Source: Closterium sp. Naga37s-1 (taxonomy: Eukaryota > Streptophyta > Zygnematophyceae > Desmidiales > Closteriaceae). Taken from it: a stretch of DNA of 64,000 nt. The number at the start of each line of letters is the position of its first letter. The stretch's first letter is position 1. Position numbers and translations under genes: made by a program. The stretch covers positions 1,868,001-1,932,000 of the forward strand of contig CANJKZ010000169.1 in NCBI GenBank assembly GCA_947471745.1. Direction: 5' to 3'. The notes under the pieces were generated by a model, which did not search any database, was not told where the DNA came from, and saw nothing but the letters and a program-made list of their open reading frames with translations. Positions 25,501 to 34,690 of this stretch are shown here, in pieces.

Positions 25501-27768
25501 TATGGTTGGTACTAAGAGTAAGTGCGTTACTTACCCGTATGGTTGGTACTAAGAAAATGTGCGTGACATACCCGTATGGTTGGTACTAAGAGTAAGTGCC
25601 TAATTTACCCGTATGGTTGGTACTAAGAGTAAGTGCGGTACTTAACCGTATGGTTGGTACTAAGAGTTAGTGCGTTACTTACCCGTATGGTTGGTACTTA
25701 GAGTAAGTGCGCTACATAAACGTATGGTTGGTACTAAGAGTAAGTTTGTTACTTACCCGTATGGTTGGTACTAAAAGTAAGTGCGCAACTTACCCATATG
25801 GTTGAAACTAAGAGGAAGTGTGTTACTTATAGGTATGGTTGGTAGTAAGAGTATGTGCGTTACTTACTGTATGGTTGGTACTAAGAGTAAGTGCGTTACT
25901 TACCCGTATGGTTGTTAATAAGAGAAAGTGCGTATCTTTCCCATATGGTTGGTACTAAGAGTAATTGCGTAACTTACCCATATGATTGGTACTAAGAGTA
26001 AGTGCGTTACTTACCCGTACGGTTGGTACTAAGAGTAAGTGCGTTACTTAACCGTATGGTTGGTACTAAGAGGAAGTGTTACTTACCCGTATGGTTTGTA
26101 CTAAGAGTAAGTGTATTACTTACCCATACGGTTGGTACTAAGAGTAAGTGCGCAACTTACCCATATGGTTGAAACTAAGAGGAATTTCGTTACTTATACG
26201 TATAGTTGGTACTAAGAGTAGGTGCGTTACTTATTCGTATGGTTGGTACTAAGAGTAAATGCGTAACTTACCCGTATGGTTGGTACTAAGACTAAGTGCG
26301 TTACTTACCCGTATGGTTGGTACTAGGAGTAAGTGCGTTACTCACCTGTATGGTTGGTACTAAGAGTAAGTGCGTAACTTACCCATATGGTTGGTACTAA
26401 GAGTAAGTGCGTTACTTACTCGTATGATTGGTACTAAGAGTAAGTGCCTAATTTACCCGTATGGTTGGTACTAAGAGTAAGTGCGTTACTTAACCGTATG
26501 GTTGGTACTAGCAGTAAGTGCGTAACTTACCCGTATTGTTGGTACTAAGAGTATGTGCGTTACTTACTCGTATGATTGGTACTAAGAGTAAGTGCGTAAC
26601 TTACCCGTTTGGTTGGTACTAAGAGTATGTGCGTTACTTAACCATATGGTTGGTACTAAGAGTAAGTGCGTTACTTACCCGTATGGATGGTACTAAGAGT
26701 AAGTGCGTAACTTACCCGTATGGTTGGTACTAGGAGTAAATTCGTTACTTATACGTATGGTTGGTACTAAGATTAGGTGCGTAACTGACCCATATGGTTG
26801 GAACTAAGAGTAAGTGTGTTACTTACACGTATGGTTGGTACTAGGAGTAAGTGCGTAACTTACCCGTATGGTTGGTACTAAGAGTATATGCATTACTTAC
26901 CCGTATGGTTGGTACTAAGAGTAAGTGCGTTACTTACTCGTATGATTTGTACTAAGAGTAAGTGCGTAACTTACCCGTTTGGTTGGTACTAAGAGTAAGT
27001 GCGTTACTTAACCGTAATGTTGGTACTAAGAGTAAGTGCGTTACTTACCCGTATGGTTGATACTAAGATTAAATGCGTTACTTACCCGTATGGTTGGTAC
27101 TAAGAGTAAGTGCGTTACTTAACCGTATGGTTGGTACTAAGAGTAAGTGCGTTACTTACCCGTTTGGTTGGTACAAAGAGTATGTGCGCTACATAACCGT
27201 ATGGTTGGTACTAAGAGTAAGTGCTTTACGTGCCCGTATGGTTGGTACTAAGAGTAACTGCGTTACTTACCCGTATGGTTGGTACTAAGAGAGAGTGCGC
27301 ATAACTACCCATATGGTTGGTACTAAGAGTAAGTGCGTTACTTATACGTATGGTTGGTACTAAGATTAAGTGCGTAACTTACCCATATGGTTGATACTAA
27401 GAGTAAGTGCTTTACTTACACGTATGGTTGGTACTAGGAGTAAGTGCGTTACTAATACGTATGGTTGGTACTAAGAGTAAGTGCGTAACTTACCCGTATG
27501 GTTGGTACTAGGAGTAAATGCGTTACTTATACGTATGGTTGGTACGGGGGTGCTCGTGCGCCCACTGCGTACGGGATCCCAGAAGCACCAACTCCAAGCT
27601 TTCTCTGCCGTACTCGCCAGCATCGTGGTGTGCCCGAACATCACCCTCCCGTGCCGCCAGGGTATCCTCTTTGCCTGCAGCTTCACCCGGGGTGACCACC
27701 ATTGTCTAAACGGCTGCCGGACTAGCAACGAATTAGAGAAGGGCAATGAAGGTAACTTGCGGGTTCGT

Positions 27769-27785
27769 CCACGCTCACCGCACCA
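27769..27785 (-). other. Primer-binding site of Copia-2b
   Basis: The reverse complement of CCACGCTCACCGCACCA is identical to the site after the Copia-2 5' LTR, and the neighbouring LTR end TCTCCGCA is also shared. This pair is what identifies the fragment. Confidence 0.8.
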
Positions 27786-28310
27786 TGCGGAGATTCGCTC
27801 TACAATGGTGGGAGCTGAACCACGGGGAAGGCACGGGCGAACTCTGCCAGCGCAGAAGAAGAGCGGCTTGCAACCGTTGCAGTAGAGCGGTCGGCCAGCG
27901 TTGCACCGCGGCGGTTTGCCAGCACGCAGTCGCGGGTGACTATCTGCGCACATGTGCGCAGCTACCAAGTAGGTGCAGGTCGACGGTTTCACCGTCAGGC
28001 ACATTGCGCATGTGCCAGGTATGAAACTTGTCGTCGATTTCGCGAGGTGCCCACGTCGAGCACGTGACGCCGTTTCGCATGTCGAGTCGCCAAAAACCCC
28101 ATGGGCGAATTTCACACATCTCCGCAGAGTTTTGCACACCTCTGCGAATTCGGTCGACCAGCTCGACGCCGCTCGGTCGAACAGCGTTCGCCGAGCCGAG
28201 CTCGTCAACCAGAGCTCGTCGGCCAGATCTCCTCGACGGGCCTCGTCGACCAGCACCTCTCGTCGGGCTCGTCGACCACTGTCGTCGACCAGCGCTCCTC
28301 GACAGGCATC
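27786..28310 (-). repeat. Copia-2b LTR (diverged from the Copia-2 LTR)
   Basis: Begins TGCGGAGAT on the plus strand and holds GTTGCA, GGTCGGCCAGCG and GTCGACC motifs resembling the Copia-2 LTR in reverse orientation, but is only about 525 bp and well diverged. The distal end is not a clear CA terminus and may be cut by Copia-3 at 28311. Confidence 0.6.
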
Positions 28311-28447
28311 TGTCGAGCTATATTTGTTATAGCTTCTATTTGTTAGTCTAGGTGTACTTTCTGTTTGTTAGGGTTAGGGTTAGATTTCATATATATTTGT
28401 TGTATTAACCCTTCTAGTTCATTCATTCCATAGTTTATATCTTATCA
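28311..28447 (+). repeat. Copia-3 5' LTR, 137 bp, with TTAGGG triplets
   Basis: TGTCGAGC to TTATCA. It contains TTAGGGTTAGGGTTAG at 28368-28383, a telomere-like run that is also present in the 3' LTR. A weakly conserved primer site follows. Confidence 0.85.
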
Positions 28448-28459
28448 TGGTATAGAGCG
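28448..28459 (+). other. Copia-3 primer-binding site
   Basis: TGGTATAGAGCG directly after the LTR resembles the initiator-Met site TGGTATCAGAGC with one base lost. Confidence 0.7.
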
Positions 28460-28734
28460 ACCGATTCTATGGGCCCATCGTCCCGTTCCCCACCCGTTCC
28501 TGTAGTGCCCCGTAGCCCGAAGCGCCTTGCCCCGCGCCCCACCCGTTTGCCCCGCGCGTTGCCCGCCAGCCCGCTAGCGCGCAGCAGACGCACATGCGTA
28601 GCTGCACGAACAGCCTCAGCCGCACGCGCAGCCACGCACACGTACGCCGCGACCTCACGCACACGCAGCAGCAGCCACGCGCACGTGCAGACGGTAGGCG
28701 CGCCCTTCCACTACCTTAACCGTCCCCACGACCT

Positions 28735-29020
28735 GAAACCGCCGCCCCACCTGAAACCCACCGTCCCGACGACCTGAAACCGCCGCCCCACCTGAAACCC
28801 GCCGCCCCACACCTGAAACCCGCCGCCCCACACCTGAAACTCGCCGCCCCACACCTGAAACCGCCGCCCCACGACCTGAAACCGCCGCCCCACCTGAAAC
28901 CCGCCGCCACACACCTGAAACCCGTCGCCCCACACATGAAACCGCCGCCTCACACCTGAAACCCGCCGCCCCACACCTGAAACCGCCACCTCACGTGAAA
29001 CCCGCTGCCCCACGCACTGA
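28735..29020 (+). repeat. Leader minisatellite, about 20-bp unit
   Basis: The unit CACCTGAAACCCGCCGCCCC repeats about a dozen times with variants. It gives long but meaningless frames on the minus strand (VSGVGRR-type repeats). It lies in the untranslated leader of Copia-3. Confidence 0.85.
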
Positions 29021-29490
29021 AGCCCGCCGCCAGCAGCACCAGCAGCAACTCAGGCTGCCGCCAGCAGCACCAGCAGCAGCTTAGGCTGTCGCAGCACACC
29101 AGCAGCAGCTTTGGCTGCCGCCAGCACACCAGCAGCAGCTTAGGCTGCCCCCGGCAGAACCAGCAGCAGCATAGGCTACCCCAGCAGAACCAGCAGCAGC
29201 ATAGCCTCCCCCCTGCGTACCAGCAACAGCTTAGGCTATCGCCAGCGCACCAGCAGCAGCTTAGGCTGCCCCCAGCAGAACCAGCAGCAGCATAGGCTGC
29301 CCCCAGCGCACCAGCAGCAGCTTAGGCTACCGCCAGTATACCAGTAGCAGCTTAGGCTGCCCCCAGCAGAACCAGCAGCAGCATAGGCTGCCCCCAGCAG
29401 AATCAGCAGCAGCATAGGCTGCCCCCAGCAGAACCAGCAGCAGCTTAGGCTGCCGCCAGCAGCACCAGCAGCAGCTTAGGCTCACCTGTA
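29021..29490 (+). repeat. Leader minisatellite, 31-bp unit
   Basis: About 14 units with period 31 built from AGGCTGCCCCCAGCAGAAC plus CAGCAGCAGCAT. It follows the 20-bp minisatellite and ends just before the coding region. A UBN2 gag domain is expected here and is absent, so the repeats may have replaced it. Confidence 0.85.
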
Positions 29491-29612
29491 AGCACCGCCC
29501 CACCTACTACCTACCACTGTGAGAAACCGCCCTACAGCCCCACCCGCCCGCTCTTGACCGCTCTCCACCGGTCTAAACCTGCCTGAACCACCCCCCTTTT
29601 ATAGCTCCTCAC

Positions 29613-31125
29613 ATGGCGTGTACTAGGGTTCTACAGCAGCAGGGCCAACTGCAACACTCCCGGCAGTGGGAACCTGCGGGTCCAAAGTGTGGCGCCCCCA
29701 GCAGTGGCTCAGCTAACAGTGAGAGAGACGTCGGCCCCTGTGGGTACTGGGCCCTGACTTGCCCTGGTGCTGGCAATACCTGCTGGAGTCCTGACCACTC
29801 TGCGTCCCGCTGCTACCGTCGCCTTGACGACCTCCACCGTGAGTGTTTTGGTCCTCACGCTGTTACACCGCACTGGCCCTCGCGTCTTCGCCAGCGCATT
29901 GTTGCACCAGTTGAGTCCCACCTACCTGGTCTAGGACCTTTCTCAGCTGCACGAGTAGATACCTGTGTTTCCATTCATGGTGCGTGTATAGTTTCCAGTC
30001 TAGGCACCTCAGAGGGTCTTTGTGTGGGAGCTGCAACTACTACTAGCCTAAAACTTGCCTTTGTCGCTGGCTCGGGTGCAACCTCACAGACTGCACCGCT
30101 TTCCTTCACCCCAGACTCTGGAGCGTCAAGCTCTTTCTTTCGCGACTGCACCGACCTAACGCCACTGTGCACTCCTGTCACTGTCGCCGTAGCTGACCCC
30201 TCTGTAGGACCTGTAGTTGCCCACAGCACCACCACTCTCCCGTGTCCGGCGGCTCCCTTTGGGTTTCTCACAGGTTATTACACCCCCTCGTTCTCAAGGA
30301 ACCTGGTGGGTGTCAGTCACCTCCACGACCTCGATGTAGTCACTACTTTCCCACTGGACGAGCCTATTGCCTCCTGCACAGTCGATGCCACTGGGGCGCC
30401 TCTGACCATTTTTCACAGGGAGTCGGGCTCTGGTCTGTACTCACTACACATGGGGTCTCGCCATACTGGGTCAGGTCAGGTCAGGTCAGGTCAAGTAGCT
30501 GCCGTGTCGTGCGACTGTCGGTCACTCACAAACCCGTCAGTTCTCTGGCACCACCAACTAGGTCACCCGTCCTTCCCGTGTCTCAGTAGGATGGTGCGTC
30601 CTCGTCTGGTCTCAGGTCTCCCAGAGTCACTCGCCCCGCTTCCCCGCGCGCCTGCACCGCCGTGCACCCCGTGCGTTGAGGGTTGGCAGCGCGCTGCCCC
30701 TCACTCCTGCTCGTTTCTCCCCACCACGGCTCCCTTACAAACCCTGCACTTGGACGTCTGGGGCCCCTCCCCGGTCCTTGGCCCACGTCAGGAGCGCAAT
30801 TTCCTAATTGTGGTGGACAACTACTCCCGCTACACCACGGTTTTTCTCTTGCGGCGGAAGGCCGACGTGCCTACCGTCCTCGAGCCGTGGCTACTAGCAA
30901 GGGGTGGCGCCTAGGGCATTTGTGGGCTCTGCCTGCACTCGGACCGTGTTGGTGAGTTTACACGCTGCCAGACTCGCCGCAGCAGAACGGGGTAGCCGAG
31001 CGATGCATCGGCCTGGTCATGGAGTTGCCCGGACCTCCATGTGCCATGCCGGTGCCCCCCAGTTCCTGTGGCCTCAGGCAGTCCGCTACGCCGCGCACCA
31101 GCTGAACCTGTGGCCTAGTGACGCT
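29613..31125 (+). pseudogene. Copia-3 gag end - protease - integrase fragment
   Basis: A 433-codon frame (29613-30914) then a shifted frame to about 31125. It has a Cys/His segment like the Copia-7 nucleocapsid region (CWSPDHSASRCYRRLDD), the protease site TPDSGASSSFFRD (about 30110), the GAG-pre-integrase module (LWHHQLGHPS ... CTPCVEG) and the integrase start (LHLDVWGP, about 30750). After a stop at 30912 the second catalytic Asp (LHSDRVGEF, about 30934) and QNGVAER continue in another frame. The end, AAHQLNLWP, is cut by reversed gypsy sequence. A (GGTCA)5 run at 30469-30493 expands a Ser-Gly-Gln-Val-Arg stretch. Close relative of Copia-7. Confidence 0.85.
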
Positions 31126-32148
31126 CAGCCACGGGTCCTTGTCTGGGTCCGGTAGGATGCGTACTGGCGCTGTGGTCAGTGCTGTCTGTAGCTGCTCCAT
31201 GGCTTGCTGATGAGGAGTATCCCATTTGTAGGGCGTATCCCTTTTCAGTAGGTTGGTCAGTGGCGCTGCTATCTTTGCGTACTGTGGCACAAACATGTTG
31301 AAGTAGTTGGCGAAGCCTAGGAACTGCTGCAAATCCTTCACGTTCTCCGGTACTTTCCACTTCTTGACGGCTTCGATCTTCCGTGGGTCCACGTGTATGC
31401 CCTCGCGTGGGTCCACGTGTATGCCCTCGGCACTCACCATGTGCCCGAGAAACTGCACCTTCTTCAGGGCGAAGTCGCTCTTCGACAGCTTCACGTAAAA
31501 CTTGTTTTCCCGCAGGATCTCAAAGACTTTCTGCAGATGTTCCACGTGCTCCCTCATATTCTTGGAGTAGATGAGAATGTCGTCCAGGTACACTACTACG
31601 CACTCGTCCAGCAGGGGCCGTAGGATGTGGTTCATCTCTGTCTGGAACGTCGCCGGTGCGTTGCAGAGTCTGAACGGCATCACTAAGTACTCGTAGGAGC
31701 TGTATGTGGTACGGAACGCCGTCTTGTGGATCGAGTTGTCTGCCATCTTGATCTGCCAGTAACCTGACCGTAGGTCCAGCTTCGAAAACACAGTTGCACC
31801 AAGCAGTTGGTCTAAAAGATCGTCTATGCGCGGTATGGGGTATTTGTTTTTTACTGTCTGTTTGTTCAGTGTCCGGTAGTCAATGCACATCCGTAAAGTA
31901 CCGTCTGGCTTTGGAGTTAAGAGAACTGGTGCACCGTAGGGAGAGGTGGATGGGCGAATCAGTTGTCTGTCCAGTAGGTACTCAATCTGTTTCTTTATGT
32001 CTGTTAGTTCGGTCGGCATGAGGCCGTATGGTGCACGTGAGACGGGTTTCGCACCTGGTTCCTCCACGATCTCGTGCTCCTGGGTTCGCGCTGGAGGTAT
32101 TCCTGCAGGCAGGTCGTCTGGCATGATATATTTGTACTGCTCCAACAC
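31126..32148 (-). pseudogene. Gypsy-1 reverse transcriptase
   Basis: About 340 codons. Motifs in order: [51 protein letters not shown] (first catalytic Asp), [16 protein letters not shown] (the usual PFGL is PFRL), [14 protein letters not shown] (YLDD catalytic pair intact), [10 protein letters not shown] and FLGFANYF. A 24-bp direct duplication at 31382-31429 repeats EGIHVDPR. The frame stops matching at PDPDKD, where RNase H should begin. The frame overlaps the protease frame by 145 bases with a frame change near 32150-32200. Confidence 0.9.
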
Positions 32149-32807
32149 CTCCTGTACTGCTGCAGGTAGCTCCTGTACTTCTCCTCCTCTGCTGCTGCCA
32201 TCACAAGTGCTAAGTAACCCGTGTTACTCTCGTACACTGTCCGCTCGAACCGTGCAAGTTTTGTCTCCGGGACATCCCCTGTATCCGTCCAGCTTCGCAG
32301 CTCCAAACGTTTCCCGTTGTTGTAGATGCATGCCTTCCGGTTGACCCAGTCTATCTCGGGGTTGAACCGCTTCAGAAAATATAATCCCTTGATGTTCGTG
32401 ATCGGCAACGTCGGCTTCCACCTCAACGCCCCTATCTGCAGCTGCAATGTTGTCTCACCGTGGATGGGAAGCTTCGTACCGTCCACCATTGTTGCTTCAA
32501 TTTTCTCCAACGTCCCGCGGTCGCACACCGAGTGGGACGCACCACTGTCCACTAGTGCCTGGAGGCGTCGCCCGTTGCAGATCACCTCGAGGAGTAGTGG
32601 CTGCTGCTGCTCCGAGTAGCTGTAGATGGTCTTGCTTACAGGATCATAGGATACGTCAAATATATCGTCCTTAGGTCCTGCGCTCGAAGCTGCTGACTCA
32701 ATATCAGGTTTCACATGAGTAGGGTTAGAAGGGTTTATCCTAGGCTGGTACAGCTTCTCCTGTGCCTGGATCCTTCCCTTAAGCCTTTGCAGCTGTGTAG
32801 GCTTCAC
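32004..32807 (-). pseudogene. Gypsy-1 protease region
   Basis: Retroviral aspartic protease, catalytic triplet in LQALVDSGASHSVCDRG at about 32550, followed by the flap and the INPEIDW-like FNPEIDWVNRKACIYN segment. The upstream part (32700-32807) is the gag-protease linker. It is in the same frame as gag but separated by a stop; at its 3' end a frameshift links it to the reverse transcriptase. Confidence 0.85.
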
Positions 32808-32873
32808 CTGTGTGGAATGGCGGGGAGCCTTTAAATAGCGCTGCTGGGAGAGAATATTAATTCCTCGGAACGC

Positions 32874-33886
32874 TCAACCCTTATCAAGGCTCCGGAGTAG
32901 GGTCCCCATATTACCCGGTACCGGTTTAATTTCTGACTCTCCCTTAATAAAGGCTTGAAAACCACGAGAAGTAATATTCTTACTTGTCGAGGTGTACGGC
33001 TGGAGTTTCCCGGTCGGTGCAGGGTCTTGTTTCGCGGAGTCTCCTTTTGTCTCGGCGATTTCCCCTGGTGCCGGCTGGTTGTGACGTTTTAAATTCGCGC
33101 CATCATATTCTCCCTTTTTCACCCTCTCCGAAGTTGCCACGTTGTCCGTTTTCTGCTTCGGGGGTGCCGCATTGTTCTTGCCCTTCAGCTCCGTACGTCT
33201 TTTCTTCATCTTCCAACACGCCAAGATACGATGTCCTGTAGCGCCGCAAAATTCGCATGTCTTATTGTTTGCTAGCCATTGCGTCTCATCGTCTTTGTCG
33301 TTCTCCATCGGGTCGGCAGACGTGGGTGGTGGCGATCGCTCCATGCCACTATTTGGCTGGTTGTGTCGTGTTCCGTAGTAGCTACTATTCAACGCGTCGA
33401 ACTGTTCGATCAGTTCTGCCCGAAACTGCGTCCACGTCCCTTCGCCTTGGACAAATTCTTTGTTGATCCACTATAGAGCTGGGCCACGTAACAGTGTTGC
33501 TACGAGCTGTATGCGCATCGCGTCTTAGGTGGGGGTCGTGCATCCAACGGCTTCGAAGTAAATTTCGAGTTCAGCTACAAATCGACGAACGTCATTCCCT
33601 TTAACTGTAGGATCGAACGCCTCTGGTTGCCTCTGCTTCGCTGCTTCGAGGTTAACTGTAGTTGCTGCCGTTGCTGCTGCTGCTGCTACTGCTTCGCAGG
33701 TACAATTGTCGGTGTTGCCGCTGCTGCTGCTGCTGCTGCTGTTGCTGCTGCATTCGCTACTGCTGTGGCGGTTGCCGACGAGTTCGCAAGGAGTTTTTCG
33801 AGTCGTAGGAGAGCCGCACATATCTGCTCCTTCTCGGCATGTAACTTCGCGTTTTTTTGTACGAAATTATCTCTATTTCCCTCCAT
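32874..33886 (-). pseudogene. Gypsy-1 gag
   Basis: Gag in one main frame broken by stops at 33525 (TAA) and at about 33470 (TAG in PAL*WINKEF, a position where Trp is usual). The N-terminal part starting near 33886 is in another frame and looks coiled-coil (LHAEKEQICAALLRLEKLL). An Ala/Thr/Ser-rich stretch from a CTG/CAG-like triplet run (33660-33760) follows, then the capsid segment RFVAELEIYF and the zinc finger CEFCGATGHRILAC (about 33225-33270). The triplet run is the probable site of the frame slip. Confidence 0.82.
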
Positions 33887-34300
33887 TTGGCGATTTACAG
33901 GAAGATGTGCGACGAAAATAATGATTTCTAGGTGTTGGTCAACTTACTGCAAGTCGAATTGACTGTAGAATTGACGAGCGCAAATTATGTACGTTGCGCA
34001 ATTCTCCCTAAGTCGAAATTCGTGTCCGATCTCGGCCGTTGAGAAGAAAATCGATCCGACGCTCCAAATTCCAACGTGTTTGGGCGAAATTCTCTGGGTT
34101 GTTGAGATTCGAATCGATCTGACGGTCAAAATTCCAACTTTTTTGCCAATAATCCTGAGGAGTGTTCGAAAACCGGATCGAGGGGGACTTAGAAAAATTG
34201 CGCGGAACTGGTTTTACATACCCGTATCGGCGCTTTCGTCATCGCCTCCGCGGTTTTTAAAGGCCGGTTTTAAGCGGTTGAAGACCTCGCGTGTAAACCC

Positions 34301-34313
34301 GCTCTGATTACCA
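34301..34313 (-). other. Gypsy-1 primer-binding site
   Basis: The minus strand reads TGGTAATCAGAGC two bases inside the LTR: the initiator-Met site with one extra A. Confidence 0.75.
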
Positions 34314-34315
34314 AG

Positions 34316-34690
34316 TGTGAGGATCTGGTTTGGGAAAGAGAAATCTATTGAATGATTCACCTGGGTACAAGGCGAGGCTATATATAGGCTCGACACAAGG
34401 CAGGTAATCCAGGTGTTACGCAAATGTTCTGAGGGTCGCGAAGCCTCCCGAACAGAAGCTTCCCGAACTCGGTAGAAAGCAATTCGGTGGGAACCGAAAA
34501 GGCTTGAGTTCAGTACGCGTAACCTGGTTCGGTGCTATAACTATAATAACATCTAGGAATGCACCTAACCTAGGAAATCAAGCATATCTATGCATGATAA
34601 ATAAAACCTAAGCTAGTAATAGTATAATAAAGTACAGGAAAGCTAGCAAAGCCAACATAAGTCGTCGTACTCTCGTATCTTTGGCCAACC
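34316..34690 (-). repeat. Gypsy-1 5' LTR (outer end uncertain)
   Basis: The inner edge starts TGTGAGG on the plus strand. The reverse complement shares TTATAGCACCG, CTACCGA-TTCGG and CTTGTACCCAGGTGA with the Gypsy-2 LTR at 40934-41204. The expected outer CCTCACA end is not seen, so the right boundary at about 34690 is set by the start of a copia-like direct repeat. Confidence 0.7.

Larger units (their letters stand above)
12093..27545. repeat. 37-bp satellite array, main arm (about 15.4 kb)
   Basis: Roughly 415-420 head-to-tail monomers by length. The core is the inverted repeat GTAAGT-GCGTT-ACTTAC followed by CCGTATGGTTGGTACTAAGA. At least three monomer types recur: GTATGGTTGGTACTAAG; GTATAGTTGGAACTAA (two linked changes); and GTATGTTAGGTACTAAGTG or GTATGTTCGGTACTAAGTG. 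A T/A alternation (GCGTTACTTAC or GCGTAACTTAC) runs throughout. Monomer types follow each other in set order, forming higher-order repeats. The right part (about 22600-27545) is mostly the first type, with odd units such as GAGAGAGTGCGTATAAC. No genuine coding frame is present; frames inside are by-products of the 111-bp (3 x 37) periodicity. Confidence 0.97.
27546..28310 (-). mobile_element. Copia-2b, 5' fragment of a Copia-2 relative
   Basis: Minus-strand order: LTR (28310-27786), primer site (27785-27769, the same 17 bases as in Copia-2), leader, then a gag start with ATG near 27695 and about 50 codons before the satellite cuts it at 27545. The gag start resembles the Copia-2 leader region around 5720-5800 (acidic, DTL followed by Glu/Ala/Arg-rich). 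Only the head of the element remains. The LTR's far end abuts the LTR of Copia-3. Confidence 0.75.
31126..34690 (-). mobile_element. Gypsy-1, truncated Ty3/gypsy chromovirus
   Basis: Minus-strand order: LTR (34690-34316), primer site, gag with CCHC finger, protease, reverse transcriptase, and the first residues of RNase H, where it breaks at about 31126-31134. Protease before RT with no integrase between them is the Ty3/gypsy order. Integrase, chromodomain and 3' LTR are missing. It is the same family as Gypsy-2 (36558-41204), in opposite orientation and less mutated in RT. Confidence 0.88.

Noticed and set aside
14529..27288. Frames within the satellite giving peptides such as MRYLPVWLVLRVSALLTRM
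   Set aside because: Because 3 x 37 = 111, stop-free stretches repeat mechanically. The peptide repeats follow the monomers and have no start context or codon bias.
12093..27545. Regular direct repeats resembling a CRISPR array
   Set aside because: The 37-bp units are contiguous with no unique spacers, vary gradually and form higher-order units. No cas genes are present and the context is eukaryotic.
12093..27545. TACTAAG in each monomer as a branch point, making each unit a mini-intron
   Set aside because: The yeast branch point is TACTAAC; the last base differs, and no polypyrimidine tract with AG acceptor follows at a usable distance.
28368..28383. Chromosome end or healed telomere
   Set aside because: Only about three TTAGGG units, present in both LTRs of one element and flanked by ordinary element sequence.
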